A stretch of 21,661 nucleotides of DNA from Apostichopus californicus (GCA_020650975.1 JAIPMN010002805.1:1-21661); one strand, 5' to 3'. Shown: positions 10,601 through 17,940, counted from the stretch's first letter. Numbers and translations: made by a program. The notes: generated by a model from the letters alone, not told the origin.

Positions 10601-13600
10601 ACACCGGGAGACACAGATCTCCAATGAGTCCGTAGGCTGCTTAATATCCATGAAAAAGACAAAACTGTTAACGAAATGAAAAGAAAGCAAGCGGGTCACT
10701 GTAACTTTCGGTAGGTATTTTGAGTCATAGCAGAACTGTCGTTTTTAGGAAAGACAACAAGTCGAGTCGAGAATGATGTTAGCATAAAATTTTGATCCAA
10801 CATTTTTGTAGAACTTCCTTAAAGGAGTCTGTTCCTTTCCCTCAGTGCTTATACTCATCAGTAAAACAGATGAGAAAGACACTAAAGATATACTCAATTT
10901 AGGAGTGTTAGCTCAGTGGTTAACGCCGGTGCCTTCCAATCATAAGGTCCCCGGTTCGAGTCACTCTAAGATTAATGTATGTCGTCCAGTTACAGAGTTG
11001 TTGGCAATTGACAATTCATAATCATGGACATTAAGTATGAATGTAAGAGACTGACTTCGGTCAGCTTGCGGCTTTGATAGGCCGATGAGGCTTCTTCGCG
11101 AGTTCCTGCTTGCAGGAGGATCTAAAATACATACATATCCCTTACTGAAAAATCTTCAGGCTGATGAGGTTGGATGAGTGAGAGGTTCAAATTTACCGTA
11201 AAGAATGATACCAGTACTAGATAAATTTACATGATGCTTCACCACAGAGCGATAATTGGTGATGCACGAAACGTAAAAGCCGAAACCCTAACTTTTGAAG
11301 ACATATTGAGAAGAGAAAAATAATACACCTGGAGTACTAGGGTTTGCCGGTTCTGTTGTGCATTCTAGGAACACACAAACTGAAACAATGGTGAAGAATT
11401 ACGGTTTGAATTGTGAGACAATTTGCATATATATGAATAATTTTAACAGAGCATGGCTGCTCTGCTTTCCCCACACACCATGAGAAGCAATTTTTTATTT
11501 TTTACATATTTATGTTCTTCATTCTCTTTGCTATTAACACTCACGGTCTATCACTCATATCCATTCCTGACTGGGTAATGTTCTCAATTTCTATTTTTTA
11601 CAGCTGTTTTGTCTTCTCTTTGCTTTTAACACTCACGGTCTATCACTCATATCCATTCCTGACTGGGTAATGTTCTCAATTTCTATTTTTTACAGATGTT
11701 TTGTCTTCTCTTTGCTTTTAACACTCACGGTCTATCACTCATATCCATTCCTGACTGGGTAATGTTCTCAATTTCTATTTTTTACAGATGTTTGTCTTCT
11801 CTTTGCTTTTAACACTCACGGTTTATCACTCATATCCTTTCCTGACTTGGTGATGTTCTCAATTTTCTCGTTCTTCTGACTGCACACGTTCCCGTAGCTG
11901 TCGTAGCCGTAGACCAATCGGAGCACGTTGCCATAAGCGAGAGAATAACCCGCGATCACAATCTACGGAAACAACGTGAAACAAATCAGAACTGATCTGC
12001 AGCTACAAAATGAAATTATTTTAAAATGTATCTTTTAAATTCCAGATTGGATGGAAAGAAGACCTTACACTGTCATACTGCCTTGGGTACTAAAGCCGCC
12101 GAAATGCTATTTCTATATTCCATAATTCCATAACGTATAAATTCTATATCATGTAAATTTTTACGGTCTACATATAATTCATCATAATTCTATCGAAAAT
12201 TAACCTGGTAAAATCCATCAATGTGGGTTATTTTTCATATCATAAACTACTAAAATGAAACATATATTTCATATTTCACATCACTGTACACACATATTCC
12301 ATATTTGACATCACTGTACACATATATATTTCATGTTTGACGTCACTGTACACACATATATTTCATATTTGACTTCACTGTACACATATGTATTTCATAT
12401 GACATCACCGTACACATATATTTGACGTCACTGTACACACAGATACTTCATATTCGACAGCACTGTACACACATACCATTCCTATCCAGAATACTATGAA
12501 CACCAAGCAGCAGATGCAGTCAGTGCAACCTCTCTTCTCTCCCTGCCTCAAAGGGGCATCGGTCATCTAGGAGCACAAAAAAGGAAGGTTTAATAGTCAA
12601 TCGTTAGACCAACCAGTACAAACATTACTGACTACGATACCATAACATTTACTGAACGGGAATGATTTAAACAGCAGAATTGATTCTCACACTTTCCGAC
12701 TATTGTGTTCTAAAGTGATTAATCAACAGTTGGACCACATTTGAACTTCCAAATGAGCAACGATATTCCAGCAAATATTTCCACTGCATAGAGCTTAATA
12801 CATCAGTAGTGTAGCTACATAAAGCACTTTTGAGACGTTTTGAGTCGATCTCTGGTCAACTTTTCGGTGCTAGTCGACGCCAAAACTTCTATTTATAATA
12901 AAGTGGTTCATTAGCTTAAATAACCAATTTTCAATTTTAGTTGTGATTAATGCTAATTTGACGAAAATCTGTCTGTAAAACAATGACAATTGTTGAGAAC
13001 TGGACTTATATATTTTATTTTAATCAATACTTTCTCATTTTAACTTTCATTTAGTGAGGAAGACTTCAGGGGTTGTCTTCATACTCTGCACAATCGCAAT
13101 CTTGTTACGAGCAATACCAGGTACTGGGTCTGTTAAAAACTTTTGACAGCACGAACAGAGCTGCTTTAAAATGTGGTGAATAAAGTCGTGGAAAAACCTG
13201 TGACACTAACAATTGGCAAATGTTTCCAACAAAATTGCAGCATCGATTCAACTGACTACTAATTTATACATTTAAACAAAAGTTGGCTGGTTAATTCCTG
13301 GGTGTTATTTGATCAAAAGCCACTGTGGTCCTGACATATATAGGGCGTGGATAACAAAACGTCTTGTTATATTAGCGTGTAAATGTTACTTTAGAACAAA
13401 GATAACGATATATGCTGTAATTAAATACCATAATTGATAGGAAAAAGTGTGTATACACTGGTCATGTTTTCACGTCATTTCCATGATATCTCTTCCTGCT
13501 CTTTAATTTGCCTTTAATTGGAATTTCCTTGTTCAAGCATTTTCAAACTGATACCACAGTATCCGAATGTTCTTCGCTCATGGATTTGTAACATAGAGTG

Positions 13601-14641
13601 TGTATCATACATTAAAACACTACGCACACCGATATAACATTGACAGGTTCATTACTAGACAACAGTCCATTAGGGTTTTGCTTGGTTATGAAATTAATCA
13701 TAGTCAACGTAAGCAGGGCAAACTTTTTAATGGGCGTCCGGTGGTCTGAGAAGATCAAATTCTTCGTTCAGACAATCAAACTGAGCTTTGAAGGCTGTTC
13801 ACAGGAAGACTAGTACAGTAATTGTTTGCAATGTCAAATTCTGATTGCATTAAACTTAATCCCCCCTCAAAAAGGCAAGAAAATAAATCATCCTCCATCT
13901 CTTTGGAGATACTGTAATAAAACGAAGAGACCGTAGGGTCTATGATCTGACGGGGGAGGGGGGGGGGCAATGTACTGGCCCAAAGCTGGTGTTCCAGTTC
14001 ACCAAACCTGTACATCTCTCTTACAGTGTACATATTGGTCATTCCTTGTTAATTTGCTACATTTTTGTTCAGACAACCAACTTTGCAATTCGGACAAGCA
14101 AACTGCAAGGCCATCCTTATTGTTTTGCCCTGATGAGAAGACACCCTTCCAAGCTGAATGTGGGTTGCAGTTTAACAGGAGACACTGATCTATACCAAAA
14201 TTCATGACTTACTTTTTCTCAGGAAAACACACAGAATGACCAACAATGAATGTTTTGATAACAAACAGCTACCAATGCCAAATATTTTAGGGTCAATTAA
14301 CTATATAGACTATATAATTAAAACCCCTACAATTGTGCAATCAAACTGCAGTTTGCTTAACACTTTAATTTATGCATGTACACTAGTAGCATATTTAAAG
14401 AAGCTAACTAACGTGTAACAGAAGGGATATAAATGGTGCTATTATTAACAGTTAACATCTCTCCAATTGTGAAATAAGAGTCAAATCATTTTAACTCAAG
14501 TTCCAGTCAAGTGTCTGAGACTCTCATCGAGTGTCTGGTGCACTTCCTTGCATTTATAGACCAAAAAAACATAAAAAATTCAAGAACAATAAATTATCTT
14601 CTGTGATAACTTACCAGTCTTGTCTTTTCAGAAGAAACCAT
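1631..14641 (-). CDS. SLC44A1: Choline transporter-like protein 1 (SLC44/CTL family), 12 exons, 3' end outside window
   Basis: The product is a multi-pass membrane protein. Human CTL1 carries choline (and, as reported, ethanolamine) across plasma and mitochondrial membranes for phospholipid synthesis. Joined exons give 507 codons; human CTL1 has about 657 residues, so the C-terminal part lies beyond the left edge. Seen in order: short N-terminus; TM1 (about residues 25-48); the CTL signature [17 protein letters not shown] (about 49-65); a large loop with cysteines and NIT, NTT and NAS sequons (to about 197); then hydrophobic segments around 205-240, 283-300, 315-350, 375-405 and 430-450; and the CCLWCLEK motif (about 475). 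Two motifs, MRKR with LFHEAGK and [10 protein letters not shown], resemble CTL1 rather than CTL2/4, and the short connection between exons 8 and 9 lacks the long CTL2 loop. All intron phases are consistent. The coordinates span introns; exons are listed separately. Only the first exon is uncertain. Confidence 0.94.
1669..2507 (-). other. Intron 11, no gene
   Basis: AT-rich intron with the GTAAGA donor at 2507 and the AG acceptor at 1670-1669. It holds a purine run (about 1689-1715) and a G-rich tract (about 2232-2260). I see no other coding signal. Confidence 0.8.
2508..2623 (-). CDS. SLC44A1: SLC44A1-like exon 11 (CCLWCLEK segment)
   Basis: Acceptor ttttattacag ends at 2624; donor GTAAGA begins at 2507. 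The exon encodes [12 protein letters not shown], then a cysteine-rich segment with CCLWCLEK, then [10 protein letters not shown]. The CLWCLEK and NAYI-type positions are hallmarks of SLC44 proteins. It enters with one base completing a Lys codon and exits with one base (phase 1). The locally open frames here on the opposite strand, and in another frame on the same strand, are shadows. Confidence 0.93.
2624..3790 (-). other. Intron 10, no gene
   Basis: Bounded by the GTAAGT donor at 3790-3785 and the acceptor at 2625-2624. AT-rich. The only local repetition I noticed is a short atcacggaa motif at about 3446 and 3539. Confidence 0.8.
3791..3931 (-). CDS. SLC44A1: SLC44A1-like exon 10
   Basis: Acceptor gtttctcag ends at 3932; donor GTAAGT starts at 3790. 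The exon encodes [13 protein letters not shown], then the conserved [20 protein letters not shown] block and [17 protein letters not shown], followed by a helix and then a PR motif, is diagnostic of the SLC44 family and close to CTL1. It ends with two bases of a Lys codon completed by exon 11. Confidence 0.95.
3932..4244 (-). other. Intron 9, no gene
   Basis: Short intron (313 bp) from the GTGAAA donor at 4244 to the acceptor at 3933-3932. It contains an acacacac run near 4011-4018 and nothing else that I can identify. Confidence 0.8.
4245..4413 (-). CDS. SLC44A1: SLC44A1-like exon 9 (WWYH...FILAC segment)
   Basis: Acceptor ctctaaccag ends at 4414; donor GTGAAA starts at 4244. It opens with two bases completing a Gly codon, then [39 protein letters not shown] and a helix ending WYFTR. 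The WWYH and FILACQQ-like motifs are CTL1 signatures in the pore-forming helices. It ends with two bases of the Arg codon. Confidence 0.95.
4414..5509 (-). other. Intron 8, no gene
   Basis: From the GTGGGT donor at 5509 to the acceptor at 4415-4414. Unique-looking AT-rich DNA; scattered short open frames carry no recognisable protein signature. Confidence 0.8.
5510..5696 (-). CDS. SLC44A1: SLC44A1-like exon 8 (MRKR / LFHEAGK segment)
   Basis: Acceptor cctgttgccag ends at 5697; donor GTGGGT starts at 5509. It encodes [42 protein letters not shown] and a further helix ending IAAT. The MRKR charge cluster between two helices, followed by LFH.AGK, matches CTL1. The open frame continues past the donor for a few residues, which is intron sequence. 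An antisense frame of 76 codons here is a shadow. Confidence 0.96.
5743..5762. repeat. (TA)n microsatellite
   Basis: Alternating TA run within intron 7, about 47 bp from the exon 8 acceptor. Confidence 0.9.
5949..6165. repeat. 16-bp minisatellite, about 13-14 copies
   Basis: Tandem copies of cagacacatccactga with T/C variation at one site (ccactga / ccaccga) and one copy each of ccattga and cagtcacat. Because 16 is not a multiple of three and the unit lacks minus-strand stops, all three minus frames stay open, giving spurious cysteine-rich reading frames. Confidence 0.96.
6562..6701 (-). CDS. SLC44A1: SLC44A1-like exon 7
   Basis: Acceptor ctttgggcag ends at 6702; donor GTGAGT starts at 6561. 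It encodes [34 protein letters not shown] and [13 protein letters not shown]. The layout (end of a helix, basic cytoplasmic linker, start of the next helix with SATVFT-like residues) aligns with CTL1 without gaps. It ends at a codon boundary. Confidence 0.95.
6702..7321 (-). other. Intron 6, no gene
   Basis: From the GTAAGT donor at 7321 to the acceptor at 6703-6702. It contains a G run at about 7154-7164 and a loosely repeated ttgattacatgtcac motif near 7211-7262. Confidence 0.8.
7322..7411 (-). CDS. SLC44A1: SLC44A1-like exon 6 (transmembrane)
   Basis: Acceptor tttgttgcag ends at 7412; donor GTAAGT starts at 7321. It encodes [20 protein letters not shown] and [10 protein letters not shown]. 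It is almost wholly hydrophobic and corresponds to the segment after ILGLCLISM in CTL1. It enters with two bases and leaves with one. Confidence 0.94.
7412..8251 (-). other. Intron 5, no gene
   Basis: From the GTAAAA donor at 8251 to the acceptor at 7413-7412. AT-rich. Two short open frames (about 7538-7756 plus, 7743-7931 minus) show no known domain. Confidence 0.8.
8252..8418 (-). CDS. SLC44A1: SLC44A1-like exon 5
   Basis: A strong polypyrimidine acceptor (ttcttctctctcag) ends at 8419; donor GTAAAA starts at 8251. It encodes [20 protein letters not shown], then an amphipathic stretch with the sequon NAS (EFLNASEF), then [13 protein letters not shown], which opens the next helix. RCIP matches the conserved RC.P at the end of the large extracellular loop. 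The open frame extends upstream through the acceptor, but that part is intron. Confidence 0.95.
8806..9055. repeat. Two-copy 125-bp tandem duplication
   Basis: Copies at about 8806-8930 and 8931-9055 share atggatgcaatgatggtttt, the ttggttggacttattccaac block and tcagaatc-like ends (aatcaggcca). They differ by few substitutions and a small indel. Each also contains the catacatattcattat word of the neighbouring array. Confidence 0.93.
9280..9420. repeat. Pyrimidine-rich low-complexity tract
   Basis: T run (about 9275-9287) followed by CT-rich sequence with many tcctc/ccctt words. It leaves plus-strand frames open without coding character. Confidence 0.85.
9523..9562 (+). other. Hammerhead-ribozyme-like motif, copy 1 (repeat fragment)
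   Basis: Seen: GCCT, CTGAAGA, one A, GATCC-tgcta-GGATC hairpin, GAAA, TGTC, AGGC. GCCT/AGGC can pair as stem I, GATCC/GGATC as stem II, and CTGAAGA plus GAAA fit the CUGANGA...GAAA hammerhead core, except for the extra A before stem II. Minimal hammerheads of this kind are known from Penelope-like and other retroelements. Assigning this copy to such an element is inference. Confidence 0.45.
10317..10360. repeat. 13-bp hairpin flanked by 9-bp direct repeats
   Basis: accatggagctat (10323-10335) and its exact reverse complement (10342-10354) are separated by ctgttt. ggttacacc occurs at both ends (10317-10325 and 10352-10360), overlapping the arms. It lies in intron 4, about 90 bp from the exon 4 donor. 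Confidence 0.9.
10452..10664 (-). CDS. SLC44A1: SLC44A1-like exon 4 (extracellular loop)
   Basis: Acceptor tttcgttaacag ends at 10665; donor GTAGGT starts at 10451. It encodes [47 protein letters not shown] and GPCPKEVMD. The ICVSRCP, LCNYD and CPK cysteines line up with those of the large CTL1 ectodomain; NTT is a glycosylation sequon. The open frame begins at an ATG upstream inside the intron, which is not the real start: the exon joins exon 3 by completing a Pro codon. Confidence 0.95.
10902..11140 (+). mobile_element. tRNA-derived SINE
   Basis: The 5' part is tRNA-like: box A tagctcagtgg at 10909-10919, box B ggttcgagtca at 10953-10963, a cct/agg anticodon-type stem between them, and an acceptor-like pairing of ggagtg with cactct. 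A non-tRNA body (to about 11125) and a short A-rich end (aaaatacatacata) follow. It is antisense to the host gene. Clear target duplications were not found. It is not a functional tRNA: the T-arm is imperfect and the end reads through. Confidence 0.75.
11536..11819 (-). repeat. 92-bp tandem copies of the exon 3 end and its splice donor
   Basis: Units start at 11536, 11628 and 11720, with the native exon end at 11811 (periods 92, 92, 91). Read on the gene strand, each unit repeats about 45 bp of exon 3 (encoding [14 protein letters not shown]), the CC|GTGAGTG donor and about 40 bp of intron. The three extra copies agree with each other and differ from the native exon at four sites, three of which change the residue. 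Using a downstream donor would add an in-frame TGA immediately after the native exon end. Confidence 0.93.
11820..11962 (-). CDS. SLC44A1: SLC44A1-like exon 3 (CTL signature)
   Basis: Acceptor ttgtttccgtag ends at 11963; donor GTGAGT starts at 11819. It encodes the end of TM1 ([11 protein letters not shown]), the family signature [17 protein letters not shown], then [20 protein letters not shown]. Spacing to exon 4 ([15 protein letters not shown]) equals that of human CTL1 in this region. NIT is a sequon. The 3' end of this exon is tandemly repeated in the following intron. Confidence 0.96.
11963..12476 (-). other. Intron 2 with a repeat array next to the donor
   Basis: From the GTATGT donor at 12476 to the acceptor at 11964-11963. 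The first half in gene orientation (12261-12476) is a tandem array; the rest is AT-rich without features. Confidence 0.85.
12261..12476. repeat. About 32-bp tandem array touching the exon 2 donor
   Basis: Seven units with catatttgacatcactgtac-like sequence. The cactgtac core recurs at spacings of about 30, 32, 32, 30, 23 and 32 bp. The final unit runs into the donor, so the intron start GTATGTGTGTACAGTG is itself one unit end. Two units contain the palindrome TGACGTCA (12338-12345 and 12423-12430). Confidence 0.92.
12477..12566 (-). CDS. SLC44A1: SLC44A1-like exon 2 (TM1)
   Basis: Acceptor tttttgtgctcctag ends at 12567; donor GTATGT starts at 12476. It encodes [17 protein letters not shown] followed by [13 protein letters not shown], exactly 30 codons in phase 0. 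RGCTD just before the first membrane helix is a family-wide mark. The exon opens with an ATG, so it could hold the true start if the upstream exon were non-coding. Confidence 0.93.
12567..14614 (-). other. Intron 1 (if the first exon is correct)
   Basis: Long AT-rich interval containing a G run (13952-13967) and one copy of a dispersed repeat (about 13938-14110). No other coding signals seen. Confidence 0.55.
13938..14110 (+). repeat. Dispersed repeat copy A (inverted relative to copy B)
   Basis: It shares ggcccaaagctgg, acatctctc, atattggtcatt and gacaaccaa in the same order with the reverse complement of about 17600-17770. By eye the copies are clearly related with many substitutions and small indels. 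Open frames in both directions here (13776-14207) fall in the repeat and have no protein signature. Confidence 0.8.
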
Positions 14642-14669
14642 TTTCTTAAAATCTGATTTATGTATTTCT
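14615..14669 (-). CDS. SLC44A1: Candidate first coding exon of the SLC44A1-like gene
   Basis: ATG at 14641-14639 in good context (agaaaATGG) is followed by VSSEKTRL and a perfect GTAAGT donor at 14614 in phase 0, matching the phase 0 start of exon 2. Human CTL1 also has a short hydrophilic N-terminus before its SCTD motif. The 5' limit at 14669 assumes a tttcag acceptor; transcription could instead start nearby. Coding part is 14615-14641. The peptide is too short to prove by similarity. Confidence 0.5.
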
Positions 14670-16361
14670 CTGAAAGGATCCTCAAATCTTGACACGTTGA
14701 ATGTAAACTTTTACACACAGGGTTAGTTGGAAGAATAACGATGCTAATAGGCACAAACAGCTCTTGAAATCACAGACGATTGATCGACTCTGAAAACACA
14801 GGTTAAAAGTCTAAAGTACCAGCAACTGAGTCTCTGATGATAAAGTGCCCTTCCCAGTGCTCTAGTCAACACTGTTCTTTTGGAGGAATTTAAAGGTTGT
14901 TCCTTACTCAAGTGGTATACCAACATTGACTACAACAATGCTGAACTGACAACACTGACTGACATTTAACAACTATCCCAAAGGGAGTCTAAAGTACGTT
15001 TTGAGCGAGTAATAAACATTGAAAATGCCACCAAGAGATAAATAAAAAACAAAACATTGATGACATCCTCTGCCACTGATTTCCTATGTCTGTCAACTAT
15101 GATGATGAGCTGTGTTGTAAATTTTTCAACCAAACTAAATGATAAATCCCAAAATGGAACCTTCGTTTTCAGATCAAATACAGCTGTTGCATGTTTGCTC
15201 TAGCAGTACAGTAAATGTAATTAATTACTGAAGAAGCACATGCATGGATCTATTGTGACTGGAATTCAATAAATGCAGTTTTGCTCAGATTCTTCCTCTG
15301 GCAACCAAGCTGGGTCGTGGTTCACTGTTCAACTTTCACTGAGCTCTCTACAATACGACACCTGGGAGGACTTGTCCCATTTTCAAGAGCTGTCCTTCTG
15401 TTATCGCAAATTCCTAGGTCAATGGAGGGGGAAGACATCTCCAGGGGATTAGGATTAGCTAGATAGATCTATAGTCATGGGTAAGTATTAATCTGAGTAG
15501 AAATCTGAGATTTCTGGAAATGTTCTTTGTCTGGTTTTAATTTCTAAAGCATACTTTCAAGACTCTACAACCTAAAGAGAGAGACTTAAAACTGTGATCA
15601 TGAATCTACATAGTTAGGATGGGCTCTTTCATGGTAAAGCACAGTACTAACTGTATAAGTGTAATAGGGGCTTAGTCTAAATGGAATGTGTGCATGGAGA
15701 TGGTATGATCTGTACGTTGTCAATGCTGCTTCCTATGGAAGCAACTTTCACTTTATACCTCAAAGGTAGTACATGTATAGGCAGACCAATGTATGGTAAA
15801 TCAAACACCTATTATATATCTAGGTGGCCTTTTTTACACTCGAACAATTCTAATGAGTGATAATCAAACATAAAAAAAATGAGTGCAATGTGGGTGTGGA
15901 GACTGAAATCAGACAAATGTCTGACTTTACCAATATTAAAGCAATTTTGAATCTGAGCAAACTTAACATTTGTTGATATAGGTAGAATGCAGTAGTATAT
16001 GTATGTACATACTGTATACAGGAGTCAATGGATGCTCCCTTCAAAACAGCTGAAAGCTTCCAGTATGAAGAATTGAGCCTACTTGAAATGCAGACAACAT
16101 GACTAAATAGTGAAATCTGATAATGTGCCCTCTCTCAATTAGGATTTTGTCAATTGAAGAACAGTGTGTACAGATACACGTGTATGGGGAAACCTACAGT
16201 GTGGTGGTGACCTTATATAAAGAGTACCCAAGCAGGGAATCTTTTATCCGGTATCGCCTCCCAAAATGGTATGCAAAATGGTATGCAAATTACAACACAA
16301 TTGAAAATATGTATAGCAGGTTTTGCACACTGAAGCTGACTATATTCATTTTCTTCTAAGC

Positions 16362-16450
16362 GAAATAAAAAAAATAAATAAAAAATAAATAAATAAATAA
16401 AGAAAATAAATAAATAAAAAATTTTAAAAAAAAAATCTTTTTTTTTTTTT
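16362..16450. repeat. (AAAT)n / A-rich then T-rich low-complexity tract
   Basis: aaataaataaat runs followed by A and T homopolymers, immediately before the second hammerhead-like motif. Confidence 0.92.
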
Positions 16451-16451
16451 A

Positions 16452-16491
16452 GCCTTTGAAGAAGATATTGCTAGTATCGAAACGTCAGGCC
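16452..16491 (+). other. Hammerhead-ribozyme-like motif, copy 2 (repeat fragment)
   Basis: GCCT, TTGAAGA, A, GATAT-tgcta-GTATC, GAAA, CGTC, AGGC. Compared with copy 1, stem II changes on both sides (CC to AT on the left, GG to GT on the right), keeping four Watson-Crick pairs and one T-G pair; stem I is identical. The core C of CTGA is T here, which would weaken catalysis. GAAAC-GTC matches a minimal stem III. Confidence 0.45.
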
Positions 16492-17214
16492 AACTTACTT
16501 TTACACAGAAATAAAATTTGTGAGACCAAAAAATGCTACAAAAATGTGGACACTAAATTATTTCCTGCTAGGAGCTTTAATCAATTCGGTATGTTTTGCA
16601 TAGAGACTGTGAAATTTAACATTATCCTTTGCCATAGTTACTATGTTAATATCCAACATCTTGCTGAAGCTAGTTGAAACTACCTGTGAGAGCGGGCAAA
16701 AATAAAACTTGATCTTAGGCACTCAGTATTAAATTTATACTAAATTATCCTAATCCACTGTTCCCACACTTTCTTGGAATTACATTTTTAGGAGATAAAA
16801 AGAAGATATCCCATGACTCATATAGAAAAAAATTTAAGGAATAATTCCATTTTGTTTGCCATCTTTCATTTGGAATTTGGTTTTCAAAATTGTCCATGAC
16901 TTTGTCTTTAGGTATTTTTTAATGACTTTGTTACTTTAGTAGTTTAGACTAAGTCATGCAATGGAATGCACCATATTATGTAGGCTACTGTCTACTACAG
17001 TATGTCATTTAATCTACCACAATTTTAGGATACATATGTCTGTATTTGGACAGCTGCTGGATTGCTGTACAAGTGGATCGTCAATTTACTACAGTAGTTC
17101 TTAAAGAGTTTGGTTTATCATTCATTAGAAAAAAAGGTTAACGATGCTTCTAACTAAACAAGTATGTGATTCATCAACATTTTTTTTCAAACTGATGCAG
17201 GGCATACATTTAAA

Positions 17215-17305
17215 GGCATTGAAGACTCGCTCCAAACCGCGTGCCGCGCTCTGCAAAAGTTAACTTTCCGTTGCTTGCAAGTGAAGTTTTCTTCTTGTCG
17301 CTACA
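17215..17305. other. CpG-containing island-like stretch, unassigned
   Basis: The segment with ctcgctccaaaccgcgtgcc and cgcgctctgc is richer in CpG than its AT-rich surroundings. It could be a 5' untranslated exon or promoter of the minus-strand gene, or a fragment of a conserved repeat. No open frame supports coding. Confidence 0.3.
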
Positions 17306-17599
17306 AAATGCAGACAGTTATGAAACGTGATATCTTGTTATCTTTTATCTAGACCTGAGATGTCCATCGCTGCTATGTACACTGTGTTGTGGGTATTGAC
17401 CATAGCTGTATGTATTGAATGTACACTAGTGCCTAATTACCGACGGTAGCAAGCTGTGTGTGTATTTTCTGGGATCGATGGTGGTGTAGAACACTGCTGT
17501 TACACCTCATTCGAAACTAGGTCAGATTACCGGCATGAGACGTTTCTTTGTGCGCGAGTCTTCACACCCTTTAAGGATATTTTCAGTCTGTTTCTCAGA

Positions 17600-17770
17600 C
17601 AACCAGGTCTTACTTGTTGTTTGTCCCAAACAGCAAATTTGGTTGTCCCAAACATTTAGCAAAACAACGAGAATGACCAATATTTACATTGTGTGAGAGA
17701 TGTGTAGGTTTTGATATAGAACCCCAGCTTTGGGCCACTAAAACTCCCCTTCGGATGGATCATAGGAAGG
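17600..17770 (-). repeat. Dispersed repeat copy B
   Basis: Reverse-complement counterpart of about 13938-14110; the best matched part is about 17603-17738. It is followed toward lower coordinates by related words (gacaaccaggtc, tttgtcccaaac) that suggest internal duplication. Confidence 0.8.
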
Positions 17771-17778
17771 GCACCAAA

Positions 17779-17940
17779 GTGCCCTCATTTACCCGATCAT
17801 CAGTTCAAGAAGCGTTACTCTGGTGCTTATTTATACGATCACCGATTAAAAAATGATGTCGCTCGTACCTATTTATCCAATCGTCTGTTGAATAAGCCAT
17901 GCATTGGTGCTTATTTAGCCGATTGTTGGTGAATCAATAT
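17779..17940. repeat. Diverged 42-44-bp tandem repeat, four units
   Basis: Units start at 17779, 17823, 17865 and 17907, each with a gtgcttattta-like start followed by cgatc(a/g)-rich sequence. Strong divergence suggests an old array. It directly adjoins repeat copy B. Confidence 0.72.

Larger units (their letters stand above)
10665..11819 (-). other. Intron 3 with a SINE and exon-derived repeats
   Basis: From the GTGAGT donor at 11819 to the acceptor at 10666-10665. It contains the tRNA-derived SINE (10902-11140) and the 92-bp array (11536-11819). Nothing identified in 11141-11510. Confidence 0.88.
14670..17214. other. Upstream DNA, no gene recognised
   Basis: Several open frames of 60-78 codons lack splice structure, composition or motifs typical of genes. 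An AAAT-rich stretch and a hammerhead-like motif near 16360-16491 are listed separately. The promoter of the SLC44A1-like gene may lie here, but I see no convincing TATA or initiator arrangement. Confidence 0.6.

Noticed and set aside
10665..10699. ATG start for exon 4 at 10699
   Set aside because: A pyrimidine-rich acceptor lies downstream of it, and the exon 3 to exon 4 junction is in phase and matches CTL1.
10902..10975. Functional tRNA gene
   Set aside because: Boxes A and B are present, but T-arm pairing is imperfect and the sequence continues into a SINE body.
11536..11819. Cassette micro-exons in each 92-bp unit
   Set aside because: The only AG (aaaaaatag) before each copy lacks a pyrimidine tract; alternative donor use is more plausible.
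11511..11820. Plus-strand 3' splice sites (tttctattttttacag) repeated four times
   Set aside because: They look like good acceptors, but there is no plus-strand exon; they arise from the repeat of the minus-strand exon 3 region.
15281..15466. 61-codon plus-strand frame
   Set aside because: No recognisable motif, no splice partners and no coding signal beyond the open frame.
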